Under the pieces are notes generated by a model that ran no database searches, was not told the origin of the DNA, and worked only from the letters and a program-made list of their open reading frames with translations. From Poriferisodalis sp965237655 (lineage in GTDB: Bacteria > Actinomycetota > Acidimicrobiia > Acidimicrobiales > Poriferisodalaceae), in NCBI RefSeq assembly GCF_965237655.1, contig NZ_CBDEGB010000002.1:992001-1056000 (forward strand): 64,000 bases of DNA, written 5' to 3'. Shown piece after piece: positions 52,506 through 61,019 of this stretch; position 1 is the first letter of the stretch; every line of letters starts with the position of its first letter. The position numbers were made by a program, and so were the translations under genes.

Positions 52506-52949
52506 CTAGGGGCTGTCGTCTTCGGAGCCTGTGGAGCACCATTCGGTGCGGTCGCGAGCCCAGTCTGAATCGCCGTTAGCGAGCATGCTGCCAGTGAACG
52601 TGAGCACCTCGGCAATCGGATCAGCGTCGCGTTTCGACAGACCCGGATAGTTCCGCTCGACCAGATCCCAGGCGACGTCGTCTGCATCAACATCGTCGTC
52701 TGCGGTGATCGTGTCGCACAGCTCAGTGAGCATCTGCCCAACACTCTCGACACAGCCGGTGTCCCGGGTGCAGTCGATGGTGCCCATCTCATGGTGCTTT
52801 GCGTCAAGCTCGATATACACGTCATTGAGGAACTCGTACGCAGCCATTCTGAGATCGTCGCCATCAGCAGCTTCGAGATAGTCAGCGTGCGTGCTAGCGC
52901 TGCACCCCGCGGCGAACAGCACGAGCGCTGCTACAAGCAGAATCTTCAC
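52506..52949 (-). CDS. Small lipoprotein (147 aa)
   Basis: The N-terminus MKILLVAALVLFAAGC is a lipoprotein signal with lipobox FAAGC; after cleavage the Cys would be lipidated. The mature part is very acidic with four further cysteines (CTRDTGC, ELCDT, EWCS) that could form two disulfides. The family is unknown. GTG at 52949 overlaps the upstream small gene. Confidence 0.65.
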   Translation of the reverse strand: MKILLVAALVLFAAGCSASTHADYLEAADGDDLRMAAYEFLNDVYIELDAKHHEMGTIDCTRDTGCVESVGQMLTELCDTITADDDVDADDVAWDLVERNYPGLSKRDADPIAEVLTFTGSMLANGDSDWARDRTEWCSTGSEDDSP

Positions 52950-53101
52950 GTCGCATCTCGCTGCTCGTAGTCCCAGTCGTCCTTCGGCGGACCGCTGAAC
53001 ACGGCTTTCGCCAGTTGCTCAGGGGTGACGGGCAGCGCCCCGAGTTCGGGAGCGGGGTTGCGTTCCATCGTTTTCTTCGTGACCCTGCGACGCTTCCCCA
53101 T
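52946..53101 (-). CDS. Small hypothetical protein (51 aa)
   Basis: A basic start (MGKRRRVTKKTMERNPAPE) leads to LPVTPEQLAKAVFSGPPKDDW. I do not recognise a named family, but the overlap with the lipoprotein gene suggests coupling. It could be an antitoxin-like or regulatory peptide. Confidence 0.5.
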   Translation of the reverse strand: MGKRRRVTKKTMERNPAPELGALPVTPEQLAKAVFSGPPKDDWDYEQRDAT

Positions 53102-53186
53102 CAGGCTTTCTCGTTCGCTGTAGCCACACGCCCAGCATGGCACGAAACCACTAGGCGGTGACTTAGAGGATGAGCGGATAGGTGGG

Positions 53187-54029
53187 TCAGTGGGGTTGCC
53201 AGCGGTCGTGGTGGTCGATGAGTTTGAGGGTGATGATCAAGGTGACGGCGAGGGCGAGTTGGGCTTGGCGGTGCTCGGGTCGGCGGTCGGTGTTGCGTCT
53301 GAGCTGCCCGTAGCCGGCGAGCCATGAGTTGGCGCGCTCGACATGCCAGCGCAGCCCCAGCGGGGCGGTGGCCGGCTCGGCAGGGCCGGCGCTGGGTTTG
53401 CGTTTGGGCGGCCGCGCCAAGTCGCAGATCCCGGCCGCGTCCGCGGCGGCGTCGACGCGGGCGCCCCAGTAGCAGCGGTCGAGGTGGATGGTGTCGATGT
53501 CGTGATGCAGTCCTTGTCGTTCGAGCTCGGCCATGGTTGGCTCGAACAGCATGATGTCGTTGCGGTTCGCGCCGTCCGCGCACCACGCGACCGGCACGCC
53601 TTCGGCGTCGACCGCGAGGGACCACTTCCAGCCCGATTTGCGTCTGTCGACAGGGCTTTTGCCGGTCCCGGGGCCGCCGCAGGGCGCCTTGTGGACGGAC
53701 CCGTCGATGCACACATCACCGAGTCGCAGGCCCATGATGCGGTCCCATGCGGCGATCGCCTCGGCTGCGATCTGGTCGAAAACGCCCGCAGCGACCCACT
53801 CGTCGCGGCGTGACCGCAGCGTCGTGTCGGACACCTCACAGCCCAAAAGGTGCTCCACGCTCACCCACGAGCAGCCCGTCACCAGCCGCCAGATGATCCC
53901 CTGCAAGCACAGCCGATCCGATATTCGGGGCCGGTGACAGCCCAGCGGATGATCCTCAGCCAGCCTGGGAACCAACGCCTCCACGGCCGCCCAGACGACA
54001 TCCACCACAGCCTTGCTCAAAGCGCGCAT
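53187..54029 (-). mobile_element. IS5-family element D, transposase complete
   Basis: The 280-aa transposase has a DUF4096-like N-terminal half (ISDRLCLQGIIWRLVTGCSW) and a DDE core: Asp in VCIDGSVHKAP, Asp in TIHLDRCYWG, and Glu in WHVERANSWL. It looks intact. I could not identify the terminal repeats, so only the coding limits are given. The element cuts off the HNH/DUF1524 gene on its right side. Confidence 0.85.
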
Positions 54030-54049
54030 GATGAACAGGCACCTCCACC

Positions 54050-54376
54050 ATGTCGTCGGTTGGAACAGCAGCCCGCATCACAGCGGGCCCAACCCGACGA
54101 CTGGTGGATGGTCGCCTATCGGCGCGGCCTCTTATTGCCGTCAGCGCTTCGACCAACCGCAGCAAGGGTGCGCGAGATCCCGGCGAATGGTGGCCGCCAA
54201 GCGGTTCCTATGTCTGCCAGTACGCGGCCGACTGGATAGCCGTCAAGGCTCGCTGGGAGCTGAACCTGGATGCTGCCGAGCGACGTTCGCTCGAGAAGCA
54301 GTTGACTCGATGCAGCGGTGAGCAATTCGAATTCCAATCGCCACGGGAGGCGCCGGTCGTCACCGCCGAGCCGTAG
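54050..54376 (+). pseudogene. HNH/DUF1524 (GmrSD C-domain-like) nuclease, C-terminal remnant
   Basis: From about 54128 the frame reads PLIAVSASTNRSKGARDPGEWW, then YVCQYAADWIAVKARW and a terminal LTRCSG. This is the C-terminal half of actinobacterial HNH proteins of the DUF1524 group, with the NRSKG segment after the HNH core. The HNH His is missing, and the first 25 codons are not homologous. IS element D ends 20 bp upstream. Confidence 0.6.
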
Positions 54377-54412
54377 GAGACTTCACCGTTGAAGTGTTCA
54401 GACCAACTTGCT

Positions 54413-54645
54413 TGCGGCCCAGCGGCGCCGAACTGGCGAGGCCTACATCACACATTCGGCAACGGTCGCAGGCGTGGTGGCCGACTTGGGCCTCGACGGC
54501 ACCTCGATCGCGGCGGCGCTGCTGCATGACGCGGTGGAAGACACCAGCGTCGAACTGGTCGGGCTGGCCGACGAGCTCGGCGCCGAAGTCGCGGCGATCG
54601 TCGACGGCGTCACCAAGCTCGAACGAGTCCGGTTCGCCCAATGTC
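54413..54645 (+). pseudogene. Fragment of a relA HD domain
   Basis: About 77 codons read RRTGEAYITHSATVAGVVAD, then AALLHDAVEDTSVELV and VAAIVDGVTKLERVRFA. This matches RelA residues about 53-128 of the gene at 56403 with roughly 80 percent base identity. The HD pair is present but both ends are cut. It runs directly into the promoter of the Phd/VapC module; a continuous frame links it to the antitoxin. Confidence 0.85.
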
Positions 54646-54668
54646 TCGCTGACGGAGGCATCCCAGAT

Positions 54669-54689
54669 GCGGCCACATATACTGGCCGC
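54669..54689 (+). promoter_or_regulatory. Palindromic operator with -10 hexamer, leaderless Phd/VapC promoter
   Basis: GCGGCCA (54669-54675) and TGGCCGC (54683-54689) are perfect inverted repeats around CATATAC. The hexamer TATACT (54678-54683) lies 6 nt before the ATG at 54690, so transcription would start at the ATG itself. Binding of the antitoxin here would cover the -10. Confidence 0.65.
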
Positions 54690-55016
54690 ATGAAGGCATG
54701 GCCCGAAGCCGGATCAGTGCCGCTGCCGGAGCGGACCATTGGGGCGCGAGAGTTCAAGGACAACTGCCTGCAAGTGCTTCGGGAGGTCAGCGAGAGCGGC
54801 GAAGCCGTCGTCGTGACGCGGCACAAGGTTCCGATTGCCCGGATCATGCCACCGGAACCTGATCGACCTGTCCCGATCTTCGGACGGTGCGCTGGCGAGC
54901 TGAGGATCCTCGGCGACATCACCGCACCGGCGTTCGATTCCGACGAGTACGACATGGAGTCTCGTCCCGGACGTGTCCTTGACCCCGAAGGCCACGACTG
55001 GCAAGACCCAAGTTGA
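54690..55016 (+). CDS. Phd/YefM-family antitoxin (Phd/VapC pair 1)
   Basis: A 108-aa antitoxin with TIGAREFKDNCLQVLREVSE and VVVTRHKVPIARIMPP, the Phd/YefM DNA-binding fold, then an acidic tail that binds the toxin. An upstream in-frame start at 54408 would fuse it to the relA fragment, but the promoter geometry favours 54690. It overlaps vapC by 4 bp. Confidence 0.85.
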   Translation: MKAWPEAGSVPLPERTIGAREFKDNCLQVLREVSESGEAVVVTRHKVPIARIMPPEPDRPVPIFGRCAGELRILGDITAPAFDSDEYDMESRPGRVLDPEGHDWQDPS

Positions 55017-55429
55017 TTCACGCCGACACGCACATCTTGATCCAGCTGCTCGCAGGCGACAGCAGCCTCGGGAGCTCGACCGTGGAGCTGTTGAGCGAGG
55101 CGCTTGAGCGCTTTGAACTCGCTGTTTCGTCTGTCGTATTCACCGAGACGGCGCGTCTGCACCTCGCAGGACGGCTGGATCTCGGGATGTCGCCCGAGCG
55201 ATGGATGCGAGAACGGCTGCGCGACGGGCTGCGAGTCGTATCGGTCACTGCCGAGATCGCCGTTGCCGCGTCGATGCTGGAGACCACGGGCTTTCACGGC
55301 GACCCGATGGACCGCTTCATCGCCGCCACAGCCATGTCGGGCGACCACACGCTGGTCACCTCCGACCGAAGAATCGTCGAGTGGGCCAACCGCACACGGC
55401 TGCTGAGCGTCGTCGCCCCGACGGGCTGA
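55013..55429 (+). CDS. VapC-type PIN-domain toxin (pair 1)
   Basis: A 138-aa PIN ribonuclease with the first Asp in IHADTHILI, Glu in FTETARLHL, Asp in DPMDRFIAATAM and TSDRRI near the end. VapC toxins cut tRNA or rRNA. The start is TTG at 55013, overlapping the antitoxin stop as TTGA. It is homologous to the toxin at 59064. Confidence 0.85.
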   Translation: MIHADTHILIQLLAGDSSLGSSTVELLSEALERFELAVSSVVFTETARLHLAGRLDLGMSPERWMRERLRDGLRVVSVTAEIAVAASMLETTGFHGDPMDRFIAATAMSGDHTLVTSDRRIVEWANRTRLLSVVAPTG

Positions 55430-55657
55430 TTGTGGGGCTCCCCAGTGTGCGTGGCGCCTGGCGCCCGCATGGCGGCTTCGGCCGTCTGTCAATCAAGGAG
55501 GGTCTGGAGCGCCGCGGCATCCCGGCAACGGACCAACGGCGGTGTGGCCTCCCCCGGTAGTCGAGCCACCTACGGCACCGTCGATCCAAAGGGGCCCACG
55601 CCCTGAGGTCCCCCGGCGCGGCGCCCCCGGTGTTGAACGACAAGCCCAAAGCCCGCA
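55430..55657. other. Gene-free scar between TA remnants
   Basis: No intact gene is visible. A short plus-strand stretch reading IKEGLERRGIPAT near 55490 weakly resembles the DNA-binding region of large serine recombinases, but the frame breaks soon after. It may be mobile-element debris. Confidence 0.4.
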
Positions 55658-56146
55658 TCATCCACAGGATCTTCCTTTCGTACAGGACCCCGACCGTCGA
55701 CAACCCGTGCCAGCTTCAGTGCCCGATGTAGTGGTGGAACCAACAGGATCGACGGAGGGGCGATACTGAGTTGTTGGTGGTCCGAGCGTCTGCGACATCG
55801 GTGCCAGCAGTGCATCGGGCCCGATGCCGAGCAAGTGGGCAGCGAGGCCGGTGTCGGCGATGTGAAGCTTGGGACGCCGGATGGCTCTCGCCGACAGGTT
55901 GCGCGACCAAGCCGGGAGTTCTTGTATCAGGAACACGGTTCGGAGCCAGTCGAGATAGCTGACAACGGTCGGTTGGCTGATGGCCAGCCGTCTCGATGCG
56001 GCAGCGAGGTTCAGCTCCTGCGAGGTCTGGGCTGCAGTCCAGCGCAGCAACGGTGCGAGCGCGGCGAGCCGTCGGATGTCTGCGAGGGCTGCGATATCGC
56101 GCTCGACGACGGTCTCGACATAGCTCTCGAACCATCCGGACCGCAA
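55658..56146 (-). pseudogene. DUF4143 domain of an AAA_14 ATPase, truncated both ends
   Basis: The part from 56146 to about 55799 reads WFESYVETVVERDIAAL, a winged helix with AISQPTVVSYLDWLRTVFLI, and KLHIADTGLAAHLLGI, the DUF4143 domain of COG1373-type ATPases. The N-terminal ATPase and the last third of DUF4143 are missing; after about 55799 the frame is unrelated. Confidence 0.7.
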
Positions 56147-56151
56147 ATGTC

Positions 56152-56253
56152 AGATCTGCACAGCAGCTATTTGCTGAATTGCACCTTCATTAGTTCTAGA
56201 TTCGCATGATCGCTAGTTACAGATTTGCACTAATTCTGGTTCGAGAATTGCAC
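56152..56253. repeat. Two gapped 33-bp repeats upstream of the DUF4143 remnant
   Basis: Copies at 56152-56184 and 56221-56253 share AGATxTGCAC, 14 unrelated bases, then GAATTGCAC, and lie 69 bp apart. The surrounding 56150-56260 is AT-rich. The position upstream of the minus-strand ATPase remnant suggests protein-binding sites. No gene is seen in 56254-56402. Confidence 0.55.
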
Positions 56254-56402
56254 GGCCGCTCGTGCCATGAATGCACGCGTGGCGCCGACCTGGGCCGAGC
56301 TGCCAGGTGTCGTGGTGGGCACGAGGCAGAATGAGGGTGTGAGTTTCAGTCCGTTTGGCCCGGCGTCGGCTGAGCCGCCTCGCAGGCGTCGGGTGTAGCG
56401 CC

Positions 56403-58640
56403 ATGCCGGCGGTGAAGCGTGTGCTGCCGTGGCGGCGCTTGCCGAACACCGTCGCGGCCGACATCTCGCCGGTCGTCGAGCGTTACCGGCAACTCTGGCC
56501 GAAGCGATCACCTGAGCTCGTGATCCGTGCCTACGAGGCTGCTGCGCAGGCGCACGAGGGTCAACGGCGCAAGACCGGCGAGGCGTACATCACCCACCCG
56601 GTCGCGGTGGCCGGAGTGGTTGCCGATCTCGGCCTCGACGACACGTCGATCGCCGCAGCACTGCTGCATGACGCCATCGAGGACACCAGCGTCGAGCTGG
56701 TCGCGCTGTCCGACGAGTTCGGTTCTGAGGTGGCGGCCATCGTGGACGGTGTCACCAAGCTCGACCGGGTGCGCTTCGCTTCCAAGCAGGCACAGCAGGC
56801 CGCCACGCTGCGCAAGATGCTGGTGGCTATTGCGAACGATCCGCGCGTGCTGATGATCAAGCTGTCGGACCGTCTGCACAACATGCGCACGATCGGGGCT
56901 CTGGATGGCACCAAGCAGGCCGACATCGCCCGTGAGACGCTCGACATCTACGCCCCGCTCGCCAACCGGCTGGGCATGCAGCAGGTGCGAGACGAGCTGG
57001 AGGACCTGGCGTTTGCAGCGCTGTACCCGAAGCGCTACGCCGAGATCGACCGCATGCTGGCCGAGCGCACACCCGAGCAGGAGCGATACGTCGACCAGGT
57101 GCTGATCGAGGTCCGCAATCAGCTCTCCCGGATGAAGATCGACGCCACGGTGACCGGACGCAAGAAGCACCACTGGAGCGTCTACGAGAAGATGGTCATC
57201 AAGAACCGCTCGTTCGACGAGATCTTCGACCTGGTGGGCATCCGAGTGGTCGTCCCCACGATTCGCGACGCGTACGCGGCCCTGGGCTCGATCCACGCGA
57301 CCTGGAAACCGGTGACTGGCCGGTTCAAGGACTACATCGCGATGCCCAAGTTCAACCTGTACCAGTCCTTGCACACGACCGTGGTGGGACCTTCGGGCAC
57401 CGCGGTGGAAGTGCAGATCCGCACTGTCGAGATGCATCAGCGGGCCGAGTTCGGGGTGGCGGCCCACTGGCGCTACAAGGCGGAGCGCAATGGCGCTTCG
57501 GCCGCCGAGGCGGACATGCCGTGGCTGAGCCGTCTGGTCGAGTGGCAGGCAGAGTCTGACGACCCGGCCGAGTTCATGCGCACCATCGCCAGCGACCTGG
57601 GCCACGGAGAGGTGTACGTGTTCACGCCCAAGGGCCACGTGGTGACGTTGCCGACCGGCGCCACGCCCATCGACTTCGCGTACGCCATCCACACCGACAT
57701 CGGCGACTCGCTCATCGGCGCCAAGATCGACGGGCGGCTGGTGCCGCTCGATCGGGCGCTGCGCTCGGGCGACACGATCGAAGCGTTCACGTCAGACGAT
57801 CCGGGAACCCGGCCGTCGCGCGATTGGCTGGAGACTGCGGTCACCCCCCGGGCCCGCTACAGCATCCGGCGCTGGTTCGCCCGCTCCGATCGCTCCGAAT
57901 GGGTGGCTGCCGGCAGGGAGGCCGTCTCGGACGAGTTGCGCTCCGAAGGGCTCAAGGCGTCGCTGCTCATCGACGGCGACGAGATGCAAGCAGTGGCGGA
58001 GCAGTTCAGCCGGGCCGACCCCGAGCTGCTCTTCGAAGCGGTTGGCAAGGGCGACATTCAGTCGCATTCAGTGGCCAAGCGACTCGTCGACAACCTGCGC
58101 GACGAGGGCGACGGCGTGCAACTGCCGGCCCGCCCCGCCCGCCAGCGCGGCTCACGCCGTCGCCGCTCCGCCGGCGTTCATGTCGACGGCCACGACGACT
58201 CGCTGGTGCGCCTCGCCCGCTGCTGCAGCCCGGTGCGCGGCGACGAGATCCTGGGCTTCGCCACGAGCGGGCGCGGCCTCTCGGTGCATCGCGCCGACTG
58301 TGCCAACGCGGCCGAGCTGGCGACGTCGTCGAACGCCCGGCAGGTCGAGGTGGAGTGGGACGAGAGCTGGGCGGGCGAGTTCGCCGCGGCGCTGGAGGTT
58401 CGGGGCCTCGACCGCAACCGGCTGCTGCTCGACGTTGTCAACGTGGTCTCGGGCCGCCATGACCTGTCGATCGCCAGCTGCGACACGTTTGTGGGCGACG
58501 ATCAGGTGGCAGTGATGCAGTTCGAGGTCGAGGTCGGCGATCCGGTGCTGCTGGATCAGCTGCTGGCGGCATTGCGGGACGTCAATGGCGTGTTCGACGC
58601 GTACCGCACCATCGAAGGCCTAGCCCGCACCGAATACTGA
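56403..58640 (+). CDS. relA: RelA/SpoT family (p)ppGpp synthetase-hydrolase
   Basis: A 745-aa bifunctional Rel enzyme: HD hydrolase domain (AALLHDAIEDT and LSDRLHNMRT), synthetase domain (TGRKKHHWSVYEKM and IFDLVGIRVV, YQSLHTTVVGP), TGS domain (VYVFTPKGHVVTLPTGATPIDFAY), a zinc-finger-like helical region (RLARCCSPVRGDEI), and a C-terminal ACT domain. It makes and degrades the stringent-response alarmone. ATG at 56403. A partial, diverged copy of its HD domain lies at 54413-54645. Confidence 0.95.
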   Translation: MPAVKRVLPWRRLPNTVAADISPVVERYRQLWPKRSPELVIRAYEAAAQAHEGQRRKTGEAYITHPVAVAGVVADLGLDDTSIAAALLHDAIEDTSVELVALSDEFGSEVAAIVDGVTKLDRVRFASKQAQQAATLRKMLVAIANDPRVLMIKLSDRLHNMRTIGALDGTKQADIARETLDIYAPLANRLGMQQVRDELEDLAFAALYPKRYAEIDRMLAERTPEQERYVDQVLIEVRNQLSRMKIDATVTGRKKHHWSVYEKMVIKNRSFDEIFDLVGIRVVVPTIRDAYAALGSIHATWKPVTGRFKDYIAMPKFNLYQSLHTTVVGPSGTAVEVQIRTVEMHQRAEFGVAAHWRYKAERNGASAAEADMPWLSRLVEWQAESDDPAEFMRTIASDLGHGEVYVFTPKGHVVTLPTGATPIDFAYAIHTDIGDSLIGAKIDGRLVPLDRALRSGDTIEAFTSDDPGTRPSRDWLETAVTPRARYSIRRWFARSDRSEWVAAGREAVSDELRSEGLKASLLIDGDEMQAVAEQFSRADPELLFEAVGKGDIQSHSVAKRLVDNLRDEGDGVQLPARPARQRGSRRRRSAGVHVDGHDDSLVRLARCCSPVRGDEILGFATSGRGLSVHRADCANAAELATSSNARQVEVEWDESWAGEFAAALEVRGLDRNRLLLDVVNVVSGRHDLSIASCDTFVGDDQVAVMQFEVEVGDPVLLDQLLAALRDVNGVFDAYRTIEGLARTEY

Positions 58641-58752
58641 GGGTGCGCACCAATTGCTGAGGGCCCGGCCCAGCGGTCGCCGTGCGCCTTGGGCTAGTTG
58701 TATAGTCGTTAACTGGTAACCATGGTGTGTTTATTGTGACTAGACTGTGTTC

Positions 58753-59067
58753 ATGGCAGGAGATGAAACAGGCAGGCACTACGGCGCATTGGCTGGACGT
58801 GTCGTTCCAGCCGGCGAGTTCAAGACGAACTGTTTGCGCCTGATGGACGAGGTGCACGAGACCGGTGCCGAGATCGTCGTCACCAAACGGCGGCGTGCGG
58901 TGGTGCGAGTGAGCGCAATCCGAGATGGACGGCCGAAGCTGGTGGGGTCGTGTGTGGGCCAGCTTCGAATCCTCGCCGATATCGACAGCGAGCCGGCGAT
59001 CCCAACCGAGGACTGGGACATGATCGCCCGGCCCGAGCAGGTGGTCGAGTCGGCCCCGCAGCAATGA
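58753..59067 (+). CDS. Phd/YefM-family antitoxin (Phd/VapC pair 2)
   Basis: A 104-aa antitoxin with GRVVPAGEFKTNCLRLMDEV and VVTKRRRAVVRVSAI, the Phd fold, similar to pair 1. The ATG at 58753 lies 6 nt after TAGACT (58741-58746), the same geometry as pair 1; a GTG at 58747 is the longer alternative. It overlaps the toxin as ATGA. Confidence 0.83.
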   Translation: MAGDETGRHYGALAGRVVPAGEFKTNCLRLMDEVHETGAEIVVTKRRRAVVRVSAIRDGRPKLVGSCVGQLRILADIDSEPAIPTEDWDMIARPEQVVESAPQQ

Positions 59068-59483
59068 GCCTCGTGCTTGACACCAATGTGCTGCTGCGCT
59101 TGGTGTCCGACAGCGCCGACCTCAGCGACGGGTTCAAAGAAGCGGTGGAGAGCGCTCTTGATGACGGCGAGGTGGCGGTTTCCGCGATCACGTTCGTGGA
59201 GACGACTCGGCTGCACCATCATGGCCGCATCAACCTCGGCCAACATCCGGCGACATGGCGCCGGGAGCGTCTCGCATCGGGTCTGCGCGAGCTGCCCGTT
59301 GACGGTGACATCGCTGTCGAGTCGGTCTTGCTGATGAACTCGGGTTTTCACCGCGATCCCGCCGACCAGGTGATCGTCGCCACGGCCATCCTCCACGGAT
59401 TGACGCTGGCGACGACAGACGCAGCGATCCATGACTGGGCCGAAAGGACTCGTCTCGTCCAGTTGCTCGATCCAGCAGCCTGA
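59064..59483 (+). CDS. VapC-type PIN-domain toxin (pair 2)
   Basis: A 139-aa PIN nuclease with LVLDTNVLLRL, FVETTRLHH, DPADQVIVATAI and TTDAAIHDW, so the catalytic acidic residues appear present. It is homologous to the toxin at 55013. The module sits between relA and hisS, a second acquisition in this core stretch. The 128 bp to hisS has no gene. Confidence 0.87.
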   Translation: MSLVLDTNVLLRLVSDSADLSDGFKEAVESALDDGEVAVSAITFVETTRLHHHGRINLGQHPATWRRERLASGLRELPVDGDIAVESVLLMNSGFHRDPADQVIVATAILHGLTLATTDAAIHDWAERTRLVQLLDPAA

Positions 59484-59611
59484 TCTCGTCAATCGACACC
59501 ATCGCTCACGAATGTCGATATGCAATCGGCGCTCCCGCCGCCATTCACCGAGTCGGGTCGATGCAAGCTGAGCTAGGACTGGCGCTGGTCGGGCCGTAGC
59601 CTGCGCTGGTC

Positions 59612-60988
59612 ATGTCCGGTACGCCTTCGACGCCTGCGCGCCCTTCCGACGGTGACGAGGCAACAGCCGGGAAATCCTTCCGGACGCCGATTGGAACGCA
59701 CGACCTGGCCCCGCCCGAATCGGGTCGTTGGGTCGCGCTCTTGGGCACATTCATCGGCGCAGCGGACCGAGCTGGCTTCGGTTACCTGCAGACGCCGATC
59801 TTCGAGGACATCGGCGTGTTCAGCCGCATTGGCGAGGGCACCGACGTGGTCGGCAAGGAGATGTACGAATTCGCCGATCGCAGCGATCGACGGCTCGCGT
59901 TGCGGCCCGAGGGAACGGCATCGGTGTGCCGGGCATTCGCCCAGCACCGGCCGACGACGCCCTGGAAGGTTTGGTACCAGGGACCGTTCTTCCGCTACGA
60001 GTCGCCTCAAGCGGGCCGCTACCGCCAGTTCCACCAGATCGGCGCAGAGACGCTGGGCACCGACGACCCTGACGCTGACGTCGAGATCATCGCTCTAACG
60101 GCCGAGTTCTTCGGTGCCATCGGGCTGCAGCGGGTGCCGCTGCTGCTGAACTCCATGGGCGACGCCGACACCCGCTTGGCGTATGGCGAGGCACTCACCT
60201 CCTACCTGCAACGCCGGGCTGACGACGTAGATCCCGCCGATCGGGACAAGATCGAGCGCCACCCGCTGCGCATCCTGGACTCGAAACGTGCCGCAACCGC
60301 AGCGGTGGCCGCTGAGGCCCCGCAGATCACAGACTTCCTGTCTGGCGAGACCGCCGCCCACTTTGAACGGGTGCGCGAGGGCCTCGGCGCTCTCGGGATC
60401 GAACATGAAGTCGAGCCCAAGCTGGTGCGGGGTCTCGACTACTACACCCGCACCACGTTCGAGTTCCGCGCCGCAAGCTTGGACACCGCCCAGGACACCA
60501 TCTGCGGCGGCGGCCGCTACAACGGCCTCGTCGAGGCACTCGGTGGGCCGCCCACGCCAGGCATCGGGTTTGCGCTGGGCATCGAGCGGCTGCTGCTCGC
60601 ATGCGATGCCGAGGGCGTCTTCGACGTGTCAGCGCAGCGAGCCGAGGTGTGGGTGATCGACACCGCTGGAGGTGCTGCGGCACGCGACCTCACACACCAG
60701 CTGCGGTCCATCGGCGTGCGAGCCGACCGTGCCTTCGACGACCGATCCATACGGGCGCAGATGCGGGCCGCTGACCGCTCCGGTGCCCAGATCGCGCTCA
60801 TCGTGGGAACCGACGAGATTGACGCCGGCAGGGTCACGGTCCGGCCGCTGCGACGCGCCGACGGCGGCAGTACAGACATGCCGCAGCAGACCGTGCCGCG
60901 GTCGGAATTGCTTGGCACGCTGCGAACCGTCTTTGACGTGCTGAACGCCCCGGCGCCCGCTTCCGCTGACAGCTCGAACCCAGCTTGA
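59612..60988 (+). CDS. hisS: Histidyl-tRNA synthetase
   Basis: A 458-aa class II synthetase with GTHDLAPPESGRW near the start, motif 2 LRPEGTASVCRA, the histidine-binding LVRGLDYYTRTTFEF and GGGRYNGLVE, motif 3 GFALGIERLL, and a C-terminal anticodon-binding domain. ATG at 59612 lies 9 nt after TAGCCT. aspS follows 20-30 bp downstream. Confidence 0.95.
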   Translation: MSGTPSTPARPSDGDEATAGKSFRTPIGTHDLAPPESGRWVALLGTFIGAADRAGFGYLQTPIFEDIGVFSRIGEGTDVVGKEMYEFADRSDRRLALRPEGTASVCRAFAQHRPTTPWKVWYQGPFFRYESPQAGRYRQFHQIGAETLGTDDPDADVEIIALTAEFFGAIGLQRVPLLLNSMGDADTRLAYGEALTSYLQRRADDVDPADRDKIERHPLRILDSKRAATAAVAAEAPQITDFLSGETAAHFERVREGLGALGIEHEVEPKLVRGLDYYTRTTFEFRAASLDTAQDTICGGGRYNGLVEALGGPPTPGIGFALGIERLLLACDAEGVFDVSAQRAEVWVIDTAGGAAARDLTHQLRSIGVRADRAFDDRSIRAQMRAADRSGAQIALIVGTDEIDAGRVTVRPLRRADGGSTDMPQQTVPRSELLGTLRTVFDVLNAPAPASADSSNPA

Positions 60989-61019
60989 ACCCCAAAGGAC
61001 TGACCGAGTGATCACTGGC

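Noticed and set aside
52395..52570. Plus-strand small gene (reading ATAVAEVAND...AAWLGAVVFGA)
   Set aside because: No convincing start codon exists, and it runs antisense into the lipoprotein gene; treated as repeat-associated sequence or a remnant.
53102..53186. Terminal inverted repeats of IS element D
   Set aside because: I compared both flanks of the transposase gene and found no convincing matching ends.
55480..55760. Serine recombinase gene
   Set aside because: Only one short stretch resembles the family, and stops break every frame; not enough to call.
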